13,014 nucleotides of DNA from Aquimonas sp044344935 (GTDB taxonomy: Bacteria > Pseudomonadota > Gammaproteobacteria > Xanthomonadales > Xanthomonadaceae): assembly GCA_044344935.1 (NCBI GenBank), contig JBIJCA010000113.1, positions 1 through 13,014 of the forward strand, read 5' to 3'. Both the position numbers and the translations under genes were made by a program. How positions within the stretch are numbered: the stretch's first letter is position 1; every line of letters starts with the position of its first letter. Below the pieces are notes generated by a model. The model did not search any database. It saw only the letters and a list, made by a program, of their open reading frames with translations, and had not been told where the DNA came from. Of the stretch, positions 1 to 6,614 are shown piece by piece.

Positions 1-203
1 GGAGCGGGCGCGCCTAGCCTGCTCACGCTGTTTCGGACGCGCGGGCGAAATCAGAGGGCGGGCACGACCGGCCCGTGGTCTTGGGGCGAACTCAAGGCAG
101 TCGCGGCTCGCGTGCCCGAGCGTGGACATCCACGCTCGGCCCGCGCCGCGGCCCAATGGCCTTCGCGGTGTGTTGCGGTTTGCGGCACAGGCTGATCCAG
201 CGG
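1..203. other. Intergenic leader before the first cassette
   Basis: I see no convincing gene here. The open frames entering from the left edge have no recognisable protein content. The only clear structure is a strong inverted repeat at 116-139. The sequence is unrelated to the spacers before the second and third lipoprotein copies, so the array units do not appear to share an upstream promoter region. Confidence 0.5.
116..139. repeat. Perfect 11-bp inverted repeat (hairpin)
   Basis: CCGAGCGTGGA at 116-126 is followed after CA by its exact reverse complement at 129-139. As RNA it would form about nine base pairs with a six-base loop. There is no T tract, so it is not a textbook intrinsic terminator. 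It could end an upstream transcript, be a REP-like element, or be an operator for the lipoprotein-toxin unit that starts about 65 bases on. Confidence 0.6.
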
Positions 204-671
204 ATGTCCCGAACTTCGGTCGACCGCATGCGCGCGTCGCTCAGCCGAGCCGCGCTCGCCGCCAGCCTGCTCCTCACCCTCACCGCCTGCGCCACCGGCT
301 ACCACAGCGCCTCCAACCCGGTGCTCGGCTTTACCGGCGGCTACTGGGACGAGCCCGGCCCGGGGCGCACCTGGCGGGTGGGGGTGACGGGCAATGCCTA
401 TCTCAGCCCCGAGCGCGCCGGGGCCTACCTGCTGTACCGCTGCGCCGAAGTCAGCCTGCGCGAGGGCGGCACGCATTTCGTGGTGTATCCCAGCCTGTCG
501 GCGGCGGTCAGCGATGATCGACAGGCGGGCCTGGGCGTCGGCACGGGCGCCAAGCCCTATGCCACGGTCTACCTGTGGATCGCCCCGGCGGATGCCGAGC
601 ATGCGCATTCGGCGGAAGAGGTGCTGGCGCGGCTGGGGCCGGTGGTGAAGCCCGCCGCAGCTCAGGCTTGA
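204..671 (+). CDS. CC0125/CC1285-type lipoprotein, array copy 1
   Basis: This is a 155-residue predicted lipoprotein. It has a signal peptide with hydrophobic core LAASLLLTLT and lipobox LTAC, giving lipidated Cys29, so it should sit in the cell envelope. The mature part (ATGYHS, FTGGYWDE, LSPERAGAYLLYRCAE, HFVVY) resembles the small CC0125/CC1285 family lipoproteins; their biochemical role is unknown to me. I chose ATG 204 because its leader has the same length up to the h-region as array copy 3; ATG 228 is a good alternative. Neither has a strong Shine-Dalgarno. The stop TGA overlaps a candidate TTG start of the following toxin gene (TTGA), which suggests translational coupling. From base 272 on it is nearly identical to copy 2, with four residue differences in the mature protein. 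Family assignment is from memory of motifs. Confidence 0.82.
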   Translation: MSRTSVDRMRASLSRAALAASLLLTLTACATGYHSASNPVLGFTGGYWDEPGPGRTWRVGVTGNAYLSPERAGAYLLYRCAEVSLREGGTHFVVYPSLSAAVSDDRQAGLGVGTGAKPYATVYLWIAPADAEHAHSAEEVLARLGPVVKPAAAQA

Positions 672-1089
672 CCGTAAGGGGCGCTGCCCTCTCCGGCACC
701 TCCGGCACCCTGAGCAAGGTCTTGAGTGCTGAAGGTTGGCGCGGCGCGGCGAGCAGTGCGGTGTTGAACTCCTTGACCGGCCAAGCCGGCAGCCGTCTGG
801 CCGGTCTCGACACCAGCTTCAGCTGGCGCAGCGTGGCCGCCAACGCGGTGGCCGCCAGCATCAGCAGCAGCGTCACCAGCCGCCTCAGCCAAAGCCTGAA
901 GCTCGACCTCACCAACGAGCCCGGCCAGTTCGGTCTGGATGTGCTGGGCACCGCAGTCGGCGGCGTGGTCAGCCTGCACACCCGCCGTGCGGCGGGCGTC
1001 GACCAGCGCGTCGACTATGGCCAGGTGGCGGTGGATGCGTTCGGCAATGCCATCGCCAATGCGCTGACGGGCGAGCACTCGCGGCGGGC
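272..1089 (+). repeat. Long direct repeat, copy A (lipoprotein + pretoxin)
   Basis: These 818 bases are nearly identical to 3142-3965 (824 bases). The net difference is one 6-base indel just after the lipoprotein stop that keeps the frame. The repeat begins inside the lipoprotein signal-peptide codons at CCTCACCCTCACC and ends in the toxin at GCACTCGCGGCGGGC, where the toxins diverge completely. It is long enough for RecA-dependent recombination between the cassettes. Confidence 0.92.
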
Positions 1090-2494
1090 TGACGCGGTGT
1101 TTGTGGCGCAAGCCAAGGCGATGGCGCCGGAGGCGTTGCACAGCACCATCGATCGCCTGCTGGCTGGCATGAATCGCGATCGCTCGCGAACCGAGGCTCT
1201 TGACTTCATCAGCCGCTGGGCGACGAATGCCCAGTCGTCCGATCCAAGCCTCCAGCGCAGCGTCGCCCTGGGGCGCGAGTACCTCGAGCACTTCGCGGAC
1301 CTCGCAGGGGAGGAGCGTGCAGACGCTATCTCTGTGCTCGAGATCGGCTTTGAACAGAGGTCTGGCGTCGTCCAGATCGGAGCCCTGCAACAGAGCTTTG
1401 GTGTGCTGCGAAGTAACGCAGCCACGTCAACTTCAGCGGCCGCCGCTGCACCGCAGCCCTGGCTGGGTCACGTCAACCTCGACTCGTTGCTGGTCGGCAC
1501 GGGTGAGGTGGCGACCATCGTGGGTCAAGAGGTCGAAGCCCGCCCGTGGCTGAAGTACAGCCTCATGGCCGCCGAGGCCGTAGCAGCCCCCGTGCTCTAC
1601 GCAGGCCGTACAGCGGTGGGTGCCGCCTTTGAACAGCAGATTGCAGCGGCGCAGGAAGCCGCCATCGGTTGGGCGGGCGGCCATCTGCGGACTGCCGGTC
1701 GCACGGAGTCGGAAAGCGTCAGCGGTGGTGTCGGGATGCTGACCCTGGGCGCACTCGCAGCGGGCGGCGTCGCTGGGGCGCTACTCAAGCTCAAATCCGT
1801 TTCCAGTCGACTCGACGGCTTTCTGGAGAGATTGAGCAGTGGGCCTTCGTCGATCGGACCGGGGCGCCAGTGGGGCGCGATCTTCCCGAACGGCGAGCGT
1901 CCGAGCGGGCTGAGCGGTCAGCACCGCGACGGCGTGCATCCCAAGATCACCGTTCGCACGTTTAACAACATCGATGACTTCAACCGCGCGGCGCAGAACC
2001 CTGTGCGCAACACGCGATACGAATACGGCGGTTACGCGTGGACCACCGACAGCCATGGCCGCGTAGCGGAAATCGAGGGCATGGCGACGCCAAGCTCGGG
2101 CACCTCGCGCTACCGCACACCGGGCACGATGTCGCAGGCAGACTTGGGCAAAGTGCCCGGCAGCCAGCCGGGGGATGTCGGCTTCCACCTGATCGGTCAT
2201 CAGTTTGGTGGCCCGATCAATCCGCTGAACGTCGTACCCGGCAATGGGCAGCCGGTGGCGCTGGCCGCGGGTGGTCGGCTGACCAATATCAATCAGGGCC
2301 GCTACTCCAGCCAGTTCGAGGCCGCGGTGGCGCAACTCAGTCGCGAGACCGGTGCGCCAGTGCCCGTAAGGATCTCGGTATCCTACGGCGCAGGCAACAC
2401 GACAGTGCGGCCGGATGCGTTCATTGCGCGCTACCAGCGGCCGGATGGGCGCTGGGCGGAGTTGCCCCCAATTTTTAATCGAGCAGGAGGCTGA
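668..2494 (+). CDS. Orphan polymorphic toxin with C-terminal DNA/RNA non-specific endonuclease domain
   Basis: From TTG 668 the product has 608 residues. Residues 1-140 are the shared pretoxin module (FSWRSVAANAVAA, VDYGQVAVDAFGNAIANAL), typical of the region before the variable tip in large secreted toxins. Residues about 141-420 are unique, with a hydrophobic Gly/Ala/Leu stretch near 351-376. Residues about 423-608 look like Endonuclease_NS_2 (His-Me finger): EYGGYAWTTDSHGRVAEIEG, then GDVGFHLIGHQFGGP and NVVPGN. His507 is the probable general base and Asn521 the probable metal-site residue. It should cleave nucleic acid in target cells. There is no signal peptide and no adhesin, Rhs or two-partner-secretion N-terminus, so it looks like a displaced toxin module. 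TTG 668 overlaps the lipoprotein stop. GTG 575 is an alternative start, but it would only add an out-of-frame reading of the lipoprotein gene. The immunity gene follows after four bases. Confidence 0.78.
   Translation: MTVRGAALSGTSGTLSKVLSAEGWRGAASSAVLNSLTGQAGSRLAGLDTSFSWRSVAANAVAASISSSVTSRLSQSLKLDLTNEPGQFGLDVLGTAVGGVVSLHTRRAAGVDQRVDYGQVAVDAFGNAIANALTGEHSRRADAVFVAQAKAMAPEALHSTIDRLLAGMNRDRSRTEALDFISRWATNAQSSDPSLQRSVALGREYLEHFADLAGEERADAISVLEIGFEQRSGVVQIGALQQSFGVLRSNAATSTSAAAAAPQPWLGHVNLDSLLVGTGEVATIVGQEVEARPWLKYSLMAAEAVAAPVLYAGRTAVGAAFEQQIAAAQEAAIGWAGGHLRTAGRTESESVSGGVGMLTLGALAAGGVAGALLKLKSVSSRLDGFLERLSSGPSSIGPGRQWGAIFPNGERPSGLSGQHRDGVHPKITVRTFNNIDDFNRAAQNPVRNTRYEYGGYAWTTDSHGRVAEIEGMATPSSGTSRYRTPGTMSQADLGKVPGSQPGDVGFHLIGHQFGGPINPLNVVPGNGQPVALAAGGRLTNINQGRYSSQFEAAVAQLSRETGAPVPVRISVSYGAGNTTVRPDAFIARYQRPDGRWAELPPIFNRAGG
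2486..2490 (+). promoter_or_regulatory. Strong Shine-Dalgarno for the immunity gene
   Basis: GGAGG lies eight bases before ATG 2499, inside the last codons of the endonuclease toxin gene. It is among the best ribosome sites in the window. It fixes the immunity start and would allow more immunity protein than toxin to be made from one message, since the toxin start has no such site. Confidence 0.7.
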
Positions 2495-2498
2495 GGCG

Positions 2499-2879
2499 AT
2501 GCTTTCACTGGACACAGCCCAGCTGCTCTCGCAGTTCGTGGGCCATCAGATGGATACGTTCCCGCAGGGCTGGGGGCGCGCTGCCATCTACGTTGAGGCA
2601 CGACGCGAGAGCGACGGCTACCTGAACGGACGCGTCATCAAAGTGGCTTGGGTCGACGGTGAGGAGGTCTCCGATATCGAGCCGAGTCACCCGTCAACCG
2701 AGGTTCTTCAGAACGTGATCGAGCGCTGCGAGCAGGAGGGGCCGCTGTGGTCCGCGCTGCGCATCGCGGTCGAGTCGGATGGCCGCTTCAAGACCAAGCT
2801 TTACTACGACTCCTGGCCCGAGATTGACGGCGACTGGCGCGCAGCCAGCGCGCGTCTCGACAGCCCCGACGCCCCCTAG
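2499..2879 (+). CDS. YezG/DUF600-like immunity protein to the endonuclease toxin
   Basis: This is a 126-residue soluble, acidic protein starting four bases after the toxin stop, with a strong Shine-Dalgarno. The C-terminal half (WSALRIAVESDGRFKTKLYY, then DSWPEIDGDWRAA) matches the pattern of the DUF600/YezG immunity family as I know it: a W-x-x-L strand, ESDGKFK-like turn, aromatic strand and final acidic W motif. YezG of Bacillus subtilis is the immunity partner of an LXG toxin with a nuclease tip, so pairing with an Endonuclease_NS_2 toxin is plausible. It should bind and block the toxin in the producer's cytoplasm. The pairing is inferred from order and spacing; the family call is by eye. 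Confidence 0.72.
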   Translation: MLSLDTAQLLSQFVGHQMDTFPQGWGRAAIYVEARRESDGYLNGRVIKVAWVDGEEVSDIEPSHPSTEVLQNVIERCEQEGPLWSALRIAVESDGRFKTKLYYDSWPEIDGDWRAASARLDSPDAP

Positions 2880-2886
2880 CGGCTCG

Positions 2887-2926
2887 ACCGCGCAGCCCGG
2901 CGCGCTTTGGCGTCGGGCCGCGCGGT
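2887..2926 (+). terminator. Hairpin just after cassette 1
   Basis: ACCGCGC (2887-2893) pairs with GCGCGGT (2920-2926), and inside it CCCG pairs with CGGG. The hairpin begins eight bases after the immunity stop. There is no U tract, so intrinsic termination is uncertain, but the position fits the end of a lipoprotein-toxin-immunity transcript. The rest of the spacer up to 3097 shows no gene I can support. Confidence 0.4.
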
Positions 2927-3097
2927 TCACACGTGTCCTGAGTGCGGTCCGGGTCCTCAAGACCGCCGCCGATGCAGCTGCCGGCCGAGCCCTCGCGTCC
3001 ACCGCCTGCAGGGCTTGCCAGCGCCCGCTCTGGCTTGCGTAGTGCGGGGGAGGGGCATGGCCTCCAACTTCGGTATTGATCTCGCGGAGCGGCATGC

Positions 3098-3541
3098 ATG
3101 CCAAGGTTTCCTCTCGACCGCATCTGTGCGGCGCTGCTTTGCCTCACCCTCACCGCCTGCGCCACCGGCTACCACAGCGCGTCCAATCCGGTGCTCGGCT
3201 TCACCGGCGGCTATTGGGACGAGCCCGGCCCGGGGCGCACCTGTCGGGTGGGGGTGACGGGCAATGCGCATCTGAGCCCCGAGCGGGCCGGGGCCTACCT
3301 GCTGTACCGCTGCGCCGAAGTGAGCCTGCGCGAGGGCGGTACGCATTTCGTGGTGTATCCGAGCCTGTCGACGGCGGTCAGCGATGATCGGCAGGCGGGC
3401 CTGGGCGTCGGCGCGGGGGCCAAGCCCTATGCCACGGTCTACCTGTGGATCGCCCCGGCGGATGCCGAGCATGCGCATTCGGCGGAAGAGGTGCTGGCGC
3501 GGCTGGGGCCGGTGGTGAAGCCCGCCGCAGCGCAGGCTTGA
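3098..3541 (+). CDS. CC0125/CC1285-type lipoprotein, array copy 2
   Basis: This 147-residue lipoprotein has a short signal peptide (MPRFPLDRICAALLCLTLTA) followed by lipidated Cys21. GGAG at 3086-3089 gives a good ribosome site for ATG 3098. The mature part differs from copy 1 at only four positions, one being Trp to Cys in the GRTxRVGV segment. By contrast the leader up to LTLTAC is unrelated to copies 1 and 3, so homology starts within the signal-peptide codons. The stop again overlaps a TTG of the next gene (TTGA). It is the first gene of a lipoprotein-toxin-immunity unit. Envelope location is inferred from the lipobox; function is unknown. Confidence 0.82.
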   Translation: MPRFPLDRICAALLCLTLTACATGYHSASNPVLGFTGGYWDEPGPGRTCRVGVTGNAHLSPERAGAYLLYRCAEVSLREGGTHFVVYPSLSTAVSDDRQAGLGVGAGAKPYATVYLWIAPADAEHAHSAEEVLARLGPVVKPAAAQA

Positions 3542-3965
3542 CCGTAAGGGGCGCCGGCGCCGCCCTCTCCGGCGCCTCCGGCACCCTGAGCAAGGTCTTG
3601 AGTGCTGAAGGTTGGCGCGGTGCGGCGAGCAGTTCGGTGTTGAACTCCTTGACCGGCCAGGCCGGCGCTCGTCTGGCCGGCCTCGACACCAGCTTCAGCT
3701 GGCGCAGCGTGGCGGCCAATGCGGTGGCTGCAGGCATCAGCGCCAGCGTCACCAGCCGCCTCAGCCAAAGCCTGAAGCTCGACCTCGGCGACGAGGTCGG
3801 CCAGTTCAACCAGGACCTGCTGGGCGGCGCGGTCGGCGGCGTGGTCAGCCTGCACACCCGGCGTGCGGCGGGCGTTGACCAGCGCGTTGACTACGGGCAG
3901 GTGGCAGTGGATGCGTTTGGTAATGCCATCTCCAATGCGCTGACGGGAGAGCACTCGCGGCGGGC
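3142..3965 (+). repeat. Long direct repeat, copy B (lipoprotein + pretoxin)
   Basis: This is the partner of 272-1089. It covers the lipoprotein from its lipobox onward, the TTGA overlap and the first ~142 residues of the second toxin, ending at the same TGEHSRR-coding junction. The homology ends abruptly on both sides, as expected of a module boundary rather than of gradual decay. Confidence 0.92.
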
Positions 3966-5391
3966 CCTGGCCACCCTGGAGCGCCAGCACCGGGCCGATC
4001 TGATCAATGCTGAGCTTCAGGGTCGCCTGGCCAATGGCGAACTGCAGGGCGCGGCACGCGCCCAGGCGCTGAGCCGCCTCGGCCTGCCCTCGGACCCGAA
4101 GGCCCATGACAGCCTGTGGGACCGCCTGCCGGCCGATGGCTCGCGCGTGCTGCTGGATCAGCGCCAGGGCAGCAATGCCAACGGCACCCCATGGACCGAG
4201 CAGGACTGGGCACGTCGCATCAACGACAGCTTCGAGCGCCAGCGCTTCGGTGGCGCGCGGGTCGACTTCAACACCATCCGAACCGACGGCGTGCGTGACC
4301 GGCGTGCGGCGCCGGTGGAGGCCTTGCCCGCCTTCATCGCGGCGCCTGCGCGAAGCCCCGGCTGGAGTCTGTCGCAGGAGATCGGGCTCAACATCGCGCG
4401 AGGCGGCGGCGCGCTGGCGGGTGTCGCCAAGATGGGCTACGAAGTTCTGGAAGGGACCGGCGCCGGCGCCTACACCTTCACCCAAGCGGCGCTCTACCAG
4501 ACCGGCATCGCGGGCATGTTCGACAGGTGGTCCGGTGGCAACAGCTACACCTTGGCAGGCCTGCAGGCGGGCGATCGCATCGGGGCAGGCGTCCAGAGGC
4601 TGCTGGATTTCGCGGGCAGCGACTACAAGGGGCAGATCATTGCTGACGGCATCTTCAGTCGCTTCGACGATGCCGCAGCGAAGCTGTCGTCGCAGGATGC
4701 GTGGACAGCCTTCCAGGGCGGCATGGGCATCGGCCAGCTGACGGCTGAAATCGGCACGAGTGCGTACGGCGGCTTCCAGATGGCCCGTGGTGGTGTGGGC
4801 TTCGCAGGCAGGACGGCCGACAACTTCGCTGATCTGTCGAAGGGTAAGCTGTACAGCTTGGACGGCGCGCTGGGGGATGTGGCTAAGGCGGCTTGGCGCG
4901 CGCTGGTTCAGAAACACCCTGACATCGATCCAAAGCAACTGGCGCTGCTCACTGATCTTAAGGGAGCGCACGCGTTGGAGCGGCACGGCGGGGTGGTGAC
5001 GGATGAGCAGCTGATAACTCGTGCAAGGACGGGCCTTACGGCTGACAAGCATCAGGGGCCGATTCCTCGCTTGTCTTCTGCATTCCACAGTGACCAATTG
5101 CTGGCACAGGCAGATGCTTTCGTTCGATCATCCGGGCGGCTTGAGAATGCAAGAGCCAGCAACAGCAGTGAGTTCAGGATCAAGCTCTCCGACATGCCAG
5201 AGTTTCGAGATTTGGGTGCGGACCTAGGACGTGGATATGCGCCCGTTTTGAAGGGCGATCCTTTGAAAGTCGGTGGGTACGAAGGACCGCTGCAAAGGTT
5301 CGACTCTCTACGCGGAGTAAGCGGAGTCTATGAGTTCGACCATGCCACCCAACGCTGGCTCACCCACACCCTCTACCCTGACCGGTACTAA
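3538..5391 (+). CDS. Orphan polymorphic toxin with unassigned C-terminal toxin domain
   Basis: From TTG 3538 the product has 617 residues. Residues 1-142 are the pretoxin module shared with the first toxin. Residues about 143-470 are unique, with Gly/Ala-rich stretches that may form hydrophobic helices. The last ~140 residues form a compact variable tip: AHALERHGG with His478 and His483, TDEQLITRARTG, SSAFHSDQLLAQAD from Ser513, a Gly-rich GYAPVLKGDP, and an ending of LTHTLYPDRY. The pattern His...Arg-His...SS-x-F...YP recalls RNase-type tips of contact-dependent toxins (RNase A-like or BECR-fold), but I cannot name the family. It has no secretion N-terminus and no signal peptide. The immunity gene starts three bases after its stop. 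Codon use becomes visibly less GC-rich after about 4950, as if the tip was acquired separately. Confidence 0.7.
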   Translation: MTVRGAGAALSGASGTLSKVLSAEGWRGAASSSVLNSLTGQAGARLAGLDTSFSWRSVAANAVAAGISASVTSRLSQSLKLDLGDEVGQFNQDLLGGAVGGVVSLHTRRAAGVDQRVDYGQVAVDAFGNAISNALTGEHSRRALATLERQHRADLINAELQGRLANGELQGAARAQALSRLGLPSDPKAHDSLWDRLPADGSRVLLDQRQGSNANGTPWTEQDWARRINDSFERQRFGGARVDFNTIRTDGVRDRRAAPVEALPAFIAAPARSPGWSLSQEIGLNIARGGGALAGVAKMGYEVLEGTGAGAYTFTQAALYQTGIAGMFDRWSGGNSYTLAGLQAGDRIGAGVQRLLDFAGSDYKGQIIADGIFSRFDDAAAKLSSQDAWTAFQGGMGIGQLTAEIGTSAYGGFQMARGGVGFAGRTADNFADLSKGKLYSLDGALGDVAKAAWRALVQKHPDIDPKQLALLTDLKGAHALERHGGVVTDEQLITRARTGLTADKHQGPIPRLSSAFHSDQLLAQADAFVRSSGRLENARASNSSEFRIKLSDMPEFRDLGADLGRGYAPVLKGDPLKVGGYEGPLQRFDSLRGVSGVYEFDHATQRWLTHTLYPDRY

Positions 5392-5394
5392 AAT

Positions 5395-5745
5395 ATGCAA
5401 TTAGACGGCAAACTGGAAACCCGACAGGCACTCGCCGTAGCCTACTCGGAGTTCAACGAAACAACTATCGAAGAGGGAAAAAAAAAGCTGCTGACGGACG
5501 GCGAGTTTTTCGACACCAGAGCAGCGCTAGCGATCATAGCCATCAAAAAATTCTGCGAAAGACATCTTTCCGATCTGGGCTTCGACTGGGTTGAAATGAT
5601 GGATCCGAAATCAAGCGATCCTGTAATGGGGTTCAGCGAAGAAGAGTTGGCCGCATATGAAGATCCCAACGCCGCGGCGCGCTCCTTCGTCATTGAAAAC
5701 CTCTTCAATGTGCTCTTTCCTGAGGAGGCGGGTCGCTTCAAATGA
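5395..5745 (+). CDS. Putative immunity protein to the second toxin
   Basis: This 116-residue, acidic, soluble protein starts three bases after the toxin stop, the usual place for a cognate immunity gene. I do not recognise a family. It is mostly helical-looking, with charged stretches (EEGKKKLLTDGEFFDTR, EEELAAYEDP) and a hydrophobic ALAIIAI segment too short for a membrane span. Base composition is markedly richer in A/T than in the neighbours, including a run of nine A at 5478-5486 that encodes Lys codons, which suggests transfer from a lower-GC source together with the toxin tip. No strong Shine-Dalgarno is visible before ATG 5395, so translation may depend on coupling to the toxin gene. 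Function is inferred from position only. Confidence 0.68.
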   Translation: MQLDGKLETRQALAVAYSEFNETTIEEGKKKLLTDGEFFDTRAALAIIAIKKFCERHLSDLGFDWVEMMDPKSSDPVMGFSEEELAAYEDPNAAARSFVIENLFNVLFPEEAGRFK

Positions 5746-6080
5746 GGGCAGGGCCATCAATCAAGACGAAGCCCCGGTCATGTTTTGCTAATGCGCCCAC
5801 GCTCCCAAGGATCAAGCACTTCCGTGCTTTCTCCGCAAGCGCGCGGTGCCTCGCGCGCGTGAAGCTCAGATGAATTAGAGCTTCCCTGGCGGAGCGCCTT
5901 GAAACGGTGCTCCGGCAGTGCGGCCGGTAGTCGTGATCGCCCCATGACTCCCGGCCGCGGGTCCGCTTTCCAGCACCGATCCAAGCGCATGAGCCTCGCG
6001 CAGTCCGCCACCCCCACCCTCCGCCGGATGCGCGTGTTTCCATGTTCGACGCCTTGCTTCAACCCGACGGCAGATCCGCA
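5746..6080. other. Spacer between cassette 2 and the third lipoprotein
   Basis: No gene is supported in these 335 bases. There are two short hairpins: AAGCAC/GTGCTT with loop TTCC (5814-5829) and GCGCGC/GCGCGC (5839-5858). Either could help end the cassette 2 transcript. The last ~20 bases before ATG 6081 (GCAGATCCGCA) resemble the sequence before the start of lipoprotein copy 1. Confidence 0.45.
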
Positions 6081-6614
6081 ATGCCGAAAACCCCGCCAAA
6101 CGCACCAGGCCGATCGCTCACCCGAGCCGTGCTCGCCGCCAGCCTGCTCCTCACCCTCACCGCCTGCGCCACCGGCTACCACAGCGCCTCCAACCCGGTG
6201 CTCGGCTTCACCGGCGGCTACTGGGACGAGCCCGGCCCGGGGCGGACCTGGCGGGTGGGGGTGACGGGCAATGCGCATCTCAGCCCCGAGCGCGCCGGGG
6301 CCTACTTGCTGTACCGCTGCGCCGAAGTGAGCCTGCGCGAGGGCGGCACGCATTTCGTGGTGTATCCCAGCCTGTCGGCGGCGGTCAGCGATGACCGGCA
6401 GGCGGGCCTGGGCGTCGGCACAGGCGCCAAGCCATATGCCACGGTGTATCTGTGGATCGCCCCGGCCGATGCCGAGCACGCCTATGCCGCCGAGGAGGTG
6501 CTGGCGCGGCTGGGGCCGGTGGTGAAGCCGGGGCGCGGGCGCGCCGGGTTGGAGAGCAGCGGAGCGAGATCCGCTCTAGAGGCGAAGCCTGCACGCGCGG
6601 GGGCCGGGCCGTGA
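6081..6614 (+). CDS. CC0125/CC1285-type lipoprotein, array copy 3 with altered C-terminus
   Basis: This 177-residue lipoprotein has lipobox LTAC and lipidated Cys29. Bases 6122-6529 align without gaps to 245-652 of copy 1, with only a few residue changes (HS to YA in the DAEHxx segment, for example). Homology stops at the codons for VVKP. Where copies 1 and 2 end with AAAQA, this copy runs on with an Arg/Gly/Ala-rich tail (GRGRAGLESSGARSALEAKP) to a stop shared with the next start (TGATG). No toxin follows. I chose ATG 6081 because the leader matches copy 1 in length; ATG 6042 is also in frame. This may be the resident gene from which the cassette-linked copies came, or a cassette that lost its toxin. 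Function is unknown. Confidence 0.8.
   Translation: MPKTPPNAPGRSLTRAVLAASLLLTLTACATGYHSASNPVLGFTGGYWDEPGPGRTWRVGVTGNAHLSPERAGAYLLYRCAEVSLREGGTHFVVYPSLSAAVSDDRQAGLGVGTGAKPYATVYLWIAPADAEHAYAAEEVLARLGPVVKPGRGRAGLESSGARSALEAKPARAGAGP
6122..6529 (+). repeat. Direct repeat, copy C (lipoprotein only)
   Basis: These 408 bases match 245-652 base for base in length. Unlike copies A and B, the homology includes the signal-peptide core and stops 4-5 codons before the lipoprotein stop of the other copies, so it lacks the pretoxin part. Confidence 0.9.

Noticed and set aside
575..667. GTG 575 as the true start of the first toxin (and the matching GTG 3445 for the second)
   Set aside because: The extra 31 residues are an out-of-frame reading of the lipoprotein gene, and a similar frame exists in copy 3, where no toxin follows. 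It is kept only as an alternative.
2905..3042. Frame reading LWRRAARFTRVLSAVRVLKT between cassette 1 and lipoprotein copy 2
   Set aside because: It looks faintly like part of a pretoxin or Rhs protein, but it lacks its own start and is too short to tell a gene remnant from chance in GC-rich DNA.
3439..5097. 552-codon open frame on the minus strand opposite the second toxin
   Set aside because: It is a shadow of the GC-rich toxin and lipoprotein genes; the translation has no domain pattern, and the plus-strand protein is clearly the conserved one in both copies.
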